NCBI GenBank assembly: GCA_964544065.1
Contig: CAZJBA010000065.1
Location: forward strand, 1 to 16,650
DNA: 16,650 nt
Source of the DNA: JAYELX01 sp964544065
GTDB lineage: Bacteria; Chloroflexota; Anaerolineae; Anaerolineales; UBA11858
Direction of reading: 5' to 3'
In this document: piece by piece, positions 1-6,049 of the stretch
Numbering within the stretch: position 1 is the first letter of the stretch
How the letters are laid out: every line of letters begins with the position of its first letter
Made by a program: the position numbers and the translations under genes
Notes under the pieces: model-generated
The model's database searches: none
The model's input: only the letters and a program-made list of their open reading frames with translations
Told to the model about the DNA's origin: nothing

Positions 1-69
1 CTATTTAACGGCTCCTAAGAGATGATTAACGGCTATATTAGGATTATTCTTAGACCAAGAGAGGAAATA

Positions 70-1803
70 ATGATCAAAAACGACATGACCATCAAAATCG
101 GCGGGGAGGCCGGGCAGGGCGTCGCCTCGAGTGGCGCCGGGCTGGCCAAAACCCTATCCCGAGGAGGCTTGCACCTTTTCAGCCTCCAGGATTACATGTC
201 CCGCATCCGCGGCGGGCATAACTTCTCTCAACTCAAAGTGAGCGAAAAGCCGCTCTACTCTCACAGCGATGAAATTCACCTCTTGCTGGCCCTCGTCCCC
301 GAGACGATCGAACGGCACAAAGACGAACTCGTCCCCGGCGGCGGGATCATCTACGACGAGGACATGGAAGTTGACGCCGAAGCCTTGATCAACGCAGGCC
401 TGAAGCCGTTTCCCGTCCCGCTGGTCAGCATCGCTGAGGAAGTGGGCAGCAAGATCATGACCAACACAGCCGCGTTGGGCGCGGCCACGGGCATGACCGA
501 CTATGATCTCAAATACCTGAACAACGTGCTCGAAGAGAGCTACAAGAAAAAGGGCCATAAGGTCGTCGAGGCCAATCAAGAAGTCGCCCGCAAAGCCCAT
601 GATTACGTTCAGAAACATTACGCCGCCGATTTCGAATTCAAGCTGGAGCCCATCGAGTCGCCCGACCGGATGGTCATCAACGGCAACCACGCTTTTTGTC
701 TGGGCGCCGTGATGGGCGGATGCCGCTTCATCTCGGCCTATCCGATGACCCCGGCGACATCGATCATCGAGTGGATGTCCACTCATGCGGATCGCTACGG
801 GATTGTGGCCAAACACACCGAGGACGAACTGGCCGCCATCCTGATGGCCATCGGCGCCAACCACGCCGGGGTGCGGGCGATGACGTCCACATCCGGAGGT
901 GGCTTCTCGCTGATGGTCGAGTCGCTCGGCTTGGCCGGGATCACCGAAACGCCCCTCGTCGCCGTGGACGTGCAGCGGGTCGGCCCCTCCACGGGGATGC
1001 CCACCCGCAGCGAGCAGGCCGATCTGCTCTTCGTGCTGCGCGCCTCGCAAGGGGAGTTTCCTCGCTTTGTGCTCGCTCCGGGAACGCCCGAAGAGGCCTT
1101 CAACGTCGGCTGGCGGGCCTTCAACCTGGCAGAAAAATATCAAACCCCCGTGATCGTCCTGAGCGACACCTTCCTGGCCAACTCGCTGCGCACGATCGAG
1201 CGCGAAGACTTCGCCTTCGAAGAGGTCCAAATCGACCGAGGCGAACTGCTCACCGACGACGAGCTGGAGGAGATGACCGAGGAGTACAAACGCTACGCCT
1301 TGACCGAATCGGGCATCTCGCCGCGGGCGATCCCCGGCCATCCCAACGCCGTTTTCATCGCCTCCAGTGATGAACACACCGAGGACGGCCACATCGAAGA
1401 TGAGGACCCTGATAACCGCGTCCAGATGGCGGACAAACGCCTGCGCAAAATGGAAACAATGATAACCGAGATGCGCGCTCCGGCCCAATACGGCCCCGCA
1501 GATGCGGAGACCACCTTCGTTTGTTGGGGATCAAGTTACGGGCCCGTCCGCGAAGCCGTCGACCGGCTCAATCAAGACGGTGACAAGGCCAATCTCCTGC
1601 ATTTCACCGACATCTTCCCCTTCCCCACCGAGAAGGCCCAACCCCTGCTGAACAAGGCCAAGCGACTTATCAATGTGGAGAGCAACGCCACGGCCCAATT
1701 CGCCACCTTGCTCAGAACCTACGCCGATGTGACCATCGACGAGCAGATTTTGCGATACGACGGACAACCCCTCTCGCCAGATTACATTCTGGCCAGGGTA
1801 TAG
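70..1803 (+). CDS. korA: 2-oxoacid:ferredoxin oxidoreductase, fused gamma/alpha subunit
   Basis: This subunit, with the beta subunit encoded directly downstream, oxidatively decarboxylates a 2-oxoacid to an acyl-CoA and passes electrons to ferredoxin in the cytoplasm. From the ATG at 70 it is 577 residues. Residues about 7-185 form the gamma (POR) domain, opening with GGEAGQGVASSG and followed by SRIRGGHNF. Residues about 205-440 form the alpha pyrimidine-binding domain, with the family motif YPMTP at 224-228 and the HTEDE and TSTSGGG segments; a C-terminal transketolase-like domain follows. The fused gamma-alpha layout is that of two-subunit KorAB/OFOR enzymes. I chose ATG 70 because GAGG at 61-64 is correctly spaced; an upstream ATG at 22 has no such site. 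No ferredoxin (CxxCxxC) domain is present. Substrate (2-oxoglutarate or broader 2-oxoacids) is inferred; sucCD in the same window favours 2-oxoglutarate. Confidence 0.92.
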   Translation: MIKNDMTIKIGGEAGQGVASSGAGLAKTLSRGGLHLFSLQDYMSRIRGGHNFSQLKVSEKPLYSHSDEIHLLLALVPETIERHKDELVPGGGIIYDEDMEVDAEALINAGLKPFPVPLVSIAEEVGSKIMTNTAALGAATGMTDYDLKYLNNVLEESYKKKGHKVVEANQEVARKAHDYVQKHYAADFEFKLEPIESPDRMVINGNHAFCLGAVMGGCRFISAYPMTPATSIIEWMSTHADRYGIVAKHTEDELAAILMAIGANHAGVRAMTSTSGGGFSLMVESLGLAGITETPLVAVDVQRVGPSTGMPTRSEQADLLFVLRASQGEFPRFVLAPGTPEEAFNVGWRAFNLAEKYQTPVIVLSDTFLANSLRTIEREDFAFEEVQIDRGELLTDDELEEMTEEYKRYALTESGISPRAIPGHPNAVFIASSDEHTEDGHIEDEDPDNRVQMADKRLRKMETMITEMRAPAQYGPADAETTFVCWGSSYGPVREAVDRLNQDGDKANLLHFTDIFPFPTEKAQPLLNKAKRLINVESNATAQFATLLRTYADVTIDEQILRYDGQPLSPDYILARV

Positions 1804-1815
1804 GAGGAAACAAAC

Positions 1816-2691
1816 ATGGCTACCAAAAAAGATTACCTCAGCCCGATTCGCCCAACCTGGTGCCCCGGCTGCGGCGATTACGGCATTCTCAACGCCGCGA
1901 AACAAGCGCTGGTCAACCTGGAGCTAGAACCGCATCAGGTACTCTTCGCCAGCGGGATCGGCTGCGGCAGCAAATTGCCCGATTACATCCGGGCGAACGG
2001 TTACACCTCCCTGCACGGACGACCCATCCCGGTCGCCCAGGGCGTTCACCTGGCCAATCACGACCTGAAGGTCATCGTCGTGGCCGGGGACGGCGACACC
2101 TACGGCATCGGCGGCAACCATCTGATCCACGCCATGCGCCGCAATCCGGATATCACCATCATCGTCCAGGATAACGCCGTCTACGGCTTGACCAAAGGGC
2201 AGTATTCCCCCCGCAGCCCGGAGGGATTCCTGACCAAGACATCGCCACCTCCCCAGGGGGCGCTGGAGAAACCGGTCAACCCGATGGCGCTGGCGCTGGG
2301 CGCCGGTGCGACCTTTGTGGCCCGTACGTTTGCGGGGGACTATAAACACACCACTGCGACGATCGAAAAGGCGATTCAACACAACGGCTGCGCGCTGGTG
2401 GACATTCTCCAGCCCTGTGTGACCTTCAACCCGGATTACTCCTATGACTTCTACCGGGAACGGGTTTATAAATTATCCGAAGAGGATTACGACTCCGGCG
2501 ACATCCAGGCCGCCTGGCAAAAAGCCCTGGAGTGGGGCGACCGCATCCCCATCGGAATCGTCTATCAAACCGACGAACGCCCCAGCTACGAGGATCAGGT
2601 CATCCCCTTGAAGGCGGGCCCGTTGGTGAAACAAGAGCTCAAGTCCTGGAGCGAAGAAGACTATCAAGCCCTGGTGGCGGAGTTTGTCTAG
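1816..2691 (+). CDS. korB: 2-oxoacid:ferredoxin oxidoreductase, beta subunit (TPP and 4Fe-4S)
   Basis: This is the catalytic beta subunit that binds thiamine pyrophosphate and one 4Fe-4S cluster. The 291-residue length fits the family. Visible motifs are WCPGCGDYG (Cys16, Cys19), GIGCGSK (Cys50) and QPCVTFNP (Cys201), which match the four cluster ligands known for two-subunit OFORs, and GDGDTYGIGGNH (91-102) followed by NAVYGLTKGQ (120-129), the TPP/Mg-binding signature. It starts 12 nt after the stop of the gamma/alpha gene, and AGGAGG at 1802-1807 overlaps that stop codon, so the two are translated from one transcript. No terminator follows directly; the next 445 nt are non-coding. Assignment as beta subunit is firm, the exact 2-oxoacid is not. 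Confidence 0.94.
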   Translation: MATKKDYLSPIRPTWCPGCGDYGILNAAKQALVNLELEPHQVLFASGIGCGSKLPDYIRANGYTSLHGRPIPVAQGVHLANHDLKVIVVAGDGDTYGIGGNHLIHAMRRNPDITIIVQDNAVYGLTKGQYSPRSPEGFLTKTSPPPQGALEKPVNPMALALGAGATFVARTFAGDYKHTTATIEKAIQHNGCALVDILQPCVTFNPDYSYDFYRERVYKLSEEDYDSGDIQAAWQKALEWGDRIPIGIVYQTDERPSYEDQVIPLKAGPLVKQELKSWSEEDYQALVAEFV

Positions 2692-2778
2692 CTTGCACGC
2701 TTTTAGCGATCACGGAGACACCGAACTCATAAAGAAAATTTGGCTCTTTGATGTTTTCTGTGGTGAAACTCTTTTTGT

Positions 2779-2814
2779 ACACGGAATGCGAAGCATGCCT
2801 CCGGCGACACGGAT
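2779..2814 (+). repeat. dispersed 36-nt intergenic repeat, copy 1
   Basis: Thirty-three of 36 positions match 10986-11021. It begins ACACGGAATGC and ends CCGGCGACACGGAT. Copies of the CACGGAT word and its complement ATCCGTG (about 2849-2855) lie to the right, so the unit probably belongs to a larger palindromic element. Confidence 0.75.
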
Positions 2815-3117
2815 TCTACGGATAAAAACTTAAAAATCCGTGACCCCACTGAAAAAACCGTTTTTTGAGATTCAAGGTAAAACAACTCCCACTTTGCTGT
2901 CGAAAAATGGCATGTTGAGAGACAGCATCTCCGAAAAAACGGGTTTTTCGAAGCATCTCTCCCACTCTGCGTTAAAGCATTCTCGAGTCTCGACGTTATG
3001 ATCTTGTCTTATCTGGCGCCAAGACGTGCTTCGCAGGCGCTGAATTGAGCTTTTCCTCAAGCAAATTAGAATCGTATAAGAACCCCTCGACAGGCATATC
3101 AAGCCTACCCCTGAGTG

Positions 3118-3126
3118 TGCTATAAT
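3118..3126 (+). promoter_or_regulatory. extended -10 promoter of ssrA
   Basis: TGCTATAAT is a perfect extended -10 element (TATAAT at 3121-3126) ending 10 nt before the mature 5' end of the tmRNA. No good -35 is seen at the usual distance, which is tolerated with an extended -10. Confidence 0.6.
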
Positions 3127-3136
3127 AGGAGCGTTC

Positions 3137-3536
3137 GGGGATGACTGGCTTCGACGGAAGAGGCTGGGTCCGAACTGCGAGCCGAGAGACACCGATCTCG
3201 TAAAATCAGTGTACACTTTAAGTGCCAATCGCACTGACTATGCTGCTCTTCCCCTCGCTGCCTAAGCAGTGAGCTAACGAGCACATGATCCCACACGGGA
3301 TCACGTCCGCCTGACACCGATCTCCGACCGGGGTTAGGACGGGCGACACAAAGTCGGAGTGCCGCACACGACGCCGCTACCTGTGCATAAGAGGGGCTTT
3401 CGGGTCCCAGCGGCTGGTTGAGCATGCGCTTTCGTCCGTTGTAGCCTGCTCAACGAGACCAAACATAGGACTACGCTCGTAGATGTTCGAGACACTATTC
3501 TTTCGGACGCGGGTTCGATTCCCGCCATCTCCACCA
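3137..3536 (+). ncRNA. ssrA: transfer-messenger RNA (tmRNA)
   Basis: tmRNA rescues ribosomes stalled on broken messages and adds a degradation tag. The 5' end GGGGATG pairs with CATCTCC (3526-3532) as a seven-pair acceptor stem, and CCA is encoded at 3534-3536. The T arm GCGGG-TTCGATT-CCCGC lies just before the acceptor strand, and the conserved 5' GACTGGCTTCGACGG segment is present. The tag reading frame starts with the resume codon GCC at 3224 and stops at TAA 3263-3265, giving ANRTDYAALPLAA with the expected hydrophobic LAA-type end. The 400-nt length fits one-piece bacterial tmRNAs. A terminator follows within 10 nt. Confidence 0.96.
3224..3265 (+). other. ssrA: tmRNA tag-peptide reading frame
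   Basis: Thirteen codons from resume codon GCC to TAA encode ANRTDYAALPLAA. The C-terminal Leu-Ala-Ala is the part recognised by ClpXP-type proteases in known tags. The frame was chosen because it is the only one here that ends in a tag-like AA-stop at the usual place. Confidence 0.85.
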
Positions 3537-3544
3537 AAAGAAAG

Positions 3545-3580
3545 CAGGTCGCGCCGCCTAGCGCGGCCTGTTTCGTTTTT
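3545..3580. terminator. bidirectional intrinsic terminator between ssrA and a convergent gene
   Basis: A ten-pair stem, CAGGTCGCGC (3545-3554) with GCGCGGCCTG (3561-3570), one G-U pair, loop CGCCTA, is followed on the plus strand by TTTCGTTTTT. On the minus strand the same stem is followed by CTTTCTTTT, so it can also stop the convergent gene, whose stop codon lies inside the plus-strand T run. Confidence 0.85.
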
Positions 3581-3863
3581 AATCGATCTCTTCTTGCTCT
3601 TGCTGTCGGAGCAATTTCCACTGCCGGGGCAAAAATTCGGTCAGAGCGAGATAAACGGCCAAGCCTGCAATCGCGATCCAGGTTTCCAGGGAATAGAGCC
3701 GCCGCTTGAGGATTACCTCGATGGGCGTCTCCACGGCTCTGGCCATCAGAGGCCACCTGGACCCCCCAACTACAAAGAAGACCATGTAGAAACCGTACAG
3801 GATTTCGGCCAGAAAATTGATAACGATGAACCAATGCAATATCCGTAACCACCTTCGTCGCAT
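3579..3863 (-). CDS. small two-helix membrane protein, function unknown
   Basis: I do not recognise the family. The 94-residue product has a basic N-terminus (MRRRW), a first membrane helix at about 8-33, a basic and amphipathic middle (KRRL) and a second helix at about 60-78, then a charged tail ending QQEQEEID. The N-terminal Arg cluster suggests both ends face the cytoplasm. GGAGG nine bases before the ATG supports both the start and the reality of the gene. It converges on ssrA and shares its terminator. An overlapping plus-strand reading frame covers the tmRNA 3' end and is a shadow. It could be a subunit or accessory protein of a membrane complex, but nothing nearby identifies one. Confidence 0.7.
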   Translation of the reverse strand: MRRRWLRILHWFIVINFLAEILYGFYMVFFVVGGSRWPLMARAVETPIEVILKRRLYSLETWIAIAGLAVYLALTEFLPRQWKLLRQQEQEEID

Positions 3864-4031
3864 TCGAGGTTTCCTCCAATAAAGTTGGTGTTCGCTCGGC
3901 TAATTACTTGAACTGTCCGTCGGTCGAGTTTCGAAAACACTTGCCAAAGGCTTGCTTCGCAAACCAGCATTTTGTCGCTTTCTTCTGCAAGTGATAAATA
4001 GCTAATTCATTCGCCTATAGTTTTCATCCTG

Positions 4032-4037
4032 ATTATA
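4032..4037 (-). promoter_or_regulatory. possible -10 box for the small membrane protein gene
   Basis: The minus strand reads TATAAT here, about 170 nt upstream of the gene start at 3863. The matching -35 is poor, so this is only a candidate. Confidence 0.3.
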
Positions 4038-4086
4038 CACCTTCCCCGGACGACGGTTGAACCCGGCATACTGCCTCAATCTACGA

Positions 4087-4092
4087 TATAAT
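4087..4092 (+). promoter_or_regulatory. -10 box upstream of the pseudouridine synthase gene
   Basis: A perfect TATAAT lies 20-25 nt before the start codon, implying a very short leader. The -35 region at 17-nt spacing (CGGCAT) is weak. Confidence 0.5.
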
Positions 4093-4108
4093 ACCCGCCA
4101 GGAGACTT

Positions 4109-4819
4109 ATGATGAAAGAACGCGTACAAAAGATTATGGCCCACGCCGGAATCGACTCCCGCCGGGCTTGTGAGGGATTAATCGCTCAGGGACGGGTGAC
4201 CGTCAACGGCAAGAAAGCCGAACTGGGCATGAAAGCCGATCCGGAGCAAGACGAGATCCGTTTGGACGGGGAGTTGGTCGGAGAACCCGAAAAGAAAATC
4301 TATATCGCCTTGAACAAGCCTCGCGGCGTGATCTCGGCCTCCAAATCGCCCGATGAGCGGCCCACTGTCGTCGAATTGGTCAACTCGAAAGCAAGGCTTT
4401 ACCCCGTTGGCCGCCTGGACGTTGACAGCGAAGGTCTAATTCTGCTGACCAACGACGGGAAACTGACCTACCGGCTGACCCACCCCAGTTTCGAGCACGA
4501 GAAAGAATACAAAATACTGGTAGCCCGCCGCCCAGACGAGGGCCAACTGGCCGCCTGGCGCAACGGCGTCGTGCTCGAAAACGGCTACCGCACCGCCCCG
4601 GCGGAGGTCGAAATCGTCGGCACCAAAGGAAAAGGCGCCTGGCTGCGACTGGTGATCCATGAAGGCCGCAACCGCCAGATTCGCCGGATGGGCAGGCAGG
4701 TCGGGTTACCCATCGTGCGGATCATCCGTACCCGCATCAAAACCCTCCACCTGGGCAACAGCAAACCAGGCCAATGGCGCCATCTGACAGACGAAGAAGT
4801 CGCCGCACTTCAAGAATAA
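4109..4819 (+). CDS. rluB: rRNA pseudouridine synthase, RluB/RsuA family
   Basis: The enzyme isomerises a specific uridine in ribosomal RNA to pseudouridine. Residues about 3-60 form an S4 RNA-binding domain (RVQKIMAHAGIDSRRACEGL, then GRVTVNG). The catalytic domain has the family signature GRLDVDSEGLILLTNDG at 101-117, in which Asp104 is the expected nucleophile, and the C-terminal EGRNRQIRRM segment typical of RsuA/RluB/RluE/RluF. The 236-residue length and S4 domain fit RluB (23S rRNA) best, but RsuA (16S) cannot be excluded. Two adjacent ATGs exist (4109 and 4112); GGAG at 4101-4104 is better spaced for the second. It stands alone, with a repeat-filled spacer on the right. Confidence 0.9.
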   Translation: MMKERVQKIMAHAGIDSRRACEGLIAQGRVTVNGKKAELGMKADPEQDEIRLDGELVGEPEKKIYIALNKPRGVISASKSPDERPTVVELVNSKARLYPVGRLDVDSEGLILLTNDGKLTYRLTHPSFEHEKEYKILVARRPDEGQLAAWRNGVVLENGYRTAPAEVEIVGTKGKGAWLRLVIHEGRNRQIRRMGRQVGLPIVRIIRTRIKTLHLGNSKPGQWRHLTDEEVAALQE

Positions 4820-5235
4820 AAATCAGGCACTTTATCGCTTGTAGTGGCCATCAATGTACTTGTTTTCAAATCAGGGCAATCGCATTTGGAAACAGGCCGA
4901 TTGAGAAACGTGTCGTTGCGAGGAGGATGGGCGCTGCTTTTTGCGCTCAGAGGACGTGGCAACCTTTTGAATGACGAAAAAACGGCTCATTTTGTACTAA
5001 CAAAAGATTGCCACGCGCCCGCCAAAGGCGCGCCTTGCCCAACGGGCACGCAGAGCGCGGCGAAGCTTCGCTCGCAATGCAGATGCACGCCATACCGAAG
5101 GTACGCAAAGCGAAGCGATGACATGTTAATCGGAGTGGAGCACAGTCAAAATGCATATGCGATTGCCCTAGTTTTCAGGTAGCCGTTGAAAAATTCAGAT
5201 AAGTAAGGTAATCTAAAACCTGAGAGAAAACAAAG
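4820..5235. other. non-coding spacer dominated by a palindromic element
   Basis: No gene with a ribosome site or family resemblance was found in these 416 nt. Nearly all of it is the inverted-repeat element described separately (about 4869-5170). The remaining 65 nt at the right are the A+T-rich leader of the toxin gene. Confidence 0.6.
4869..5170. mobile_element. MITE-like palindromic element of about 300 bp
   Basis: A perfect 13-bp inverted repeat, AGGGCAATCGCAT at 4873-4885 and its complement at 5157-5169, bounds the element. Inside it are a second pair (GTGGCAACCTTTTG at 4956-4969 against CAAAAGATTGCCAC at 5001-5014, 13 of 14 pairing) and a weaker pair built on TTGCGAG (about 4916-4922) and CTCGCAA (5071-5077). 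GTTTTCA occurs directly outside both ends (4862-4868 and 5171-5177), which could be a 7-bp target duplication, although its distance from the inverted repeats differs (4 and 1 nt). No transposase is encoded. The structure resembles miniature transposable elements; the family is not identified. Confidence 0.55.
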
Positions 5236-5529
5236 ATGAAATTGATCTTTGAATGGGATGCCAATAAAGCTAACAAAAACCGCAAGAAACATCAAATTGA
5301 CTTTAAAGAGGCAAAAACAATTTTCAGTGATCCATTTTTGATTACCTTTTATGATGATTTCCACTCCAAACGTGAAGAACGGTACATAAGCATTGGGTAT
5401 TCTGCTCGTCAACGGATCCTTTTGGCCGTTCACACAGAACAACAAACAGAAGAAGCCGTTTTTATTCGTATAATTAGCAGTCGAAAAGCGACCCCCTCGG
5501 AGCGAAAAATTTATGAAGAAAAAAGCTAA
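5236..5529 (+). CDS. brnT: BrnT-family toxin (RelE-fold ribonuclease)
   Basis: BrnT toxins are small RNases with a RelE-like fold that block translation until bound by an antitoxin. The 97-residue length is typical. Family hallmarks are FEWDANKANKNRKKH near the N-terminus (5-19), VDF/IDF-EA-IF-DP in the middle (IDFKEAKTIFSDP), EERYISIGYSARQR (48-60) and the C-terminal RIISSRKATPSERKIYEE, whose Arg and Lys positions belong to the proposed active site. The stop overlaps the start of the next gene by 17 nt, the usual coupling of a toxin-antitoxin operon. Codons and bases are markedly A+T-richer than in neighbouring genes, which suggests acquisition by transfer. Only a weak purine-rich ribosome site precedes the ATG. 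Confidence 0.85.
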   Translation: MKLIFEWDANKANKNRKKHQIDFKEAKTIFSDPFLITFYDDFHSKREERYISIGYSARQRILLAVHTEQQTEEAVFIRIISSRKATPSERKIYEEKS

Positions 5530-5794
5530 ACAACACCAAGAAGAAAAAGAGATGTTACCCGAATATGATTTCAAAGGAAAAAAGGGTGAACGCGGGAAAT
5601 ATTATCAGATGTATCAACAAGGGCACACCGTAAAAATCCAAGAGGCTGATGGAAACGTGAGTATTCATTACTTTACCTTAGAAGACGGCGCCGTCATGCT
5701 AGAATCGGATGTTCGTGAATATTTCCCAACCTCTGAAAGTGTCAATCAAGCCTTACGCACTTTGATTTCCATTGCCCCTACAAAAAGCGAATAA
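5513..5794 (+). CDS. putative antitoxin of the BrnT-type toxin
   Basis: The 93-residue product overlaps the toxin gene by 17 nt and follows it as BrnA does in brnTA operons. It does not look like classic BrnA (ribbon-helix-helix with a short N-terminus). It has a Lys-rich start, the segment EYDFKGKKGERGKYYQMYQQG (about 17-37), a beta-rich middle with HYFTLEDGAVMLESDV, and an end DVREYFPTSESVNQALRTLI that resembles the strand-helix core of RHH-like antitoxins. Small proteins of this RGKYY/FPxSExVNxALR type are commonly seen next to such toxins, from general knowledge. GGAG at 5499-5502 may serve as its ribosome site. Antitoxin function is inferred from position, size and the C-terminal motif. 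Confidence 0.7.
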   Translation: MKKKAKQHQEEKEMLPEYDFKGKKGERGKYYQMYQQGHTVKIQEADGNVSIHYFTLEDGAVMLESDVREYFPTSESVNQALRTLISIAPTKSE

Positions 5795-6049
5795 AGGTGC
5801 GATCTCTCCATCTTGACGAAGAAAGCCGTCAACGCTAATACCGGTAAACTCTGGCATCCAAATAGGCATGCAGCAATGTCGCTGTTGACAGATCGAAACA
5901 TCAATAAAAGCAACTCAAATCAAGGAGATAAAGGGTGGTATCAGAGAGACGCTATACTTTGATAACCCAATGCATCCTGAGGTAAAATTCTACCCCAATT
6001 AGAGACAAACTCCCCAACAGAGAAGATCATCACCTTGCAAGGAGTTCGC

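Larger units (their letters stand above)
2692..3136. other. non-coding spacer with repeat fragments
   Basis: There is no convincing gene in these 445 nt. It holds a copy of a dispersed 36-nt repeat (2779-2814), a hairpin at 2932-2950 (CGAAAAA, loop ACGGG, TTTTTCG) set inside a weaker GAGAG/CTCTC stem, a 12-nt ACTCTGCGTTAA motif (2964-2975) that recurs at 9533-9544, and the tmRNA promoter at its right end. The 2932-2950 hairpin could terminate the upstream operon, but it lies about 240 nt from the stop codon and lacks a G+C-rich stem. Confidence 0.6.

Noticed and set aside
154..1488. Long minus-strand open frame of 444 codons opposite the oxidoreductase gene
   Set aside because: It is the antisense shadow of a G+C-rich gene; its composition is low-complexity His/Gly/Asp-rich and it has no recognisable domain or ribosome site.
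3483..3848. Plus-strand open frame of 121 codons starting inside the tmRNA
   Set aside because: It begins within the tmRNA 3' part, crosses its terminator and lies opposite a better-supported small membrane protein gene.
4844..5182. Plus-strand open frame of 112 codons after the pseudouridine synthase
   Set aside because: It lies almost wholly in the palindromic element, has no ribosome site and no protein-like pattern.
5813..5832. Hairpin TTGACG/CGTCAA after the toxin-antitoxin pair, considered as a terminator
   Set aside because: A six-pair stem with an eight-base loop and no following T run.
5935..5985. Possible 16-codon leader peptide (GTG start) after AAGGAG, upstream of the glycosyltransferase
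   Set aside because: Too short to support, with no attenuator-like structure; the ribosome-site match may be chance.
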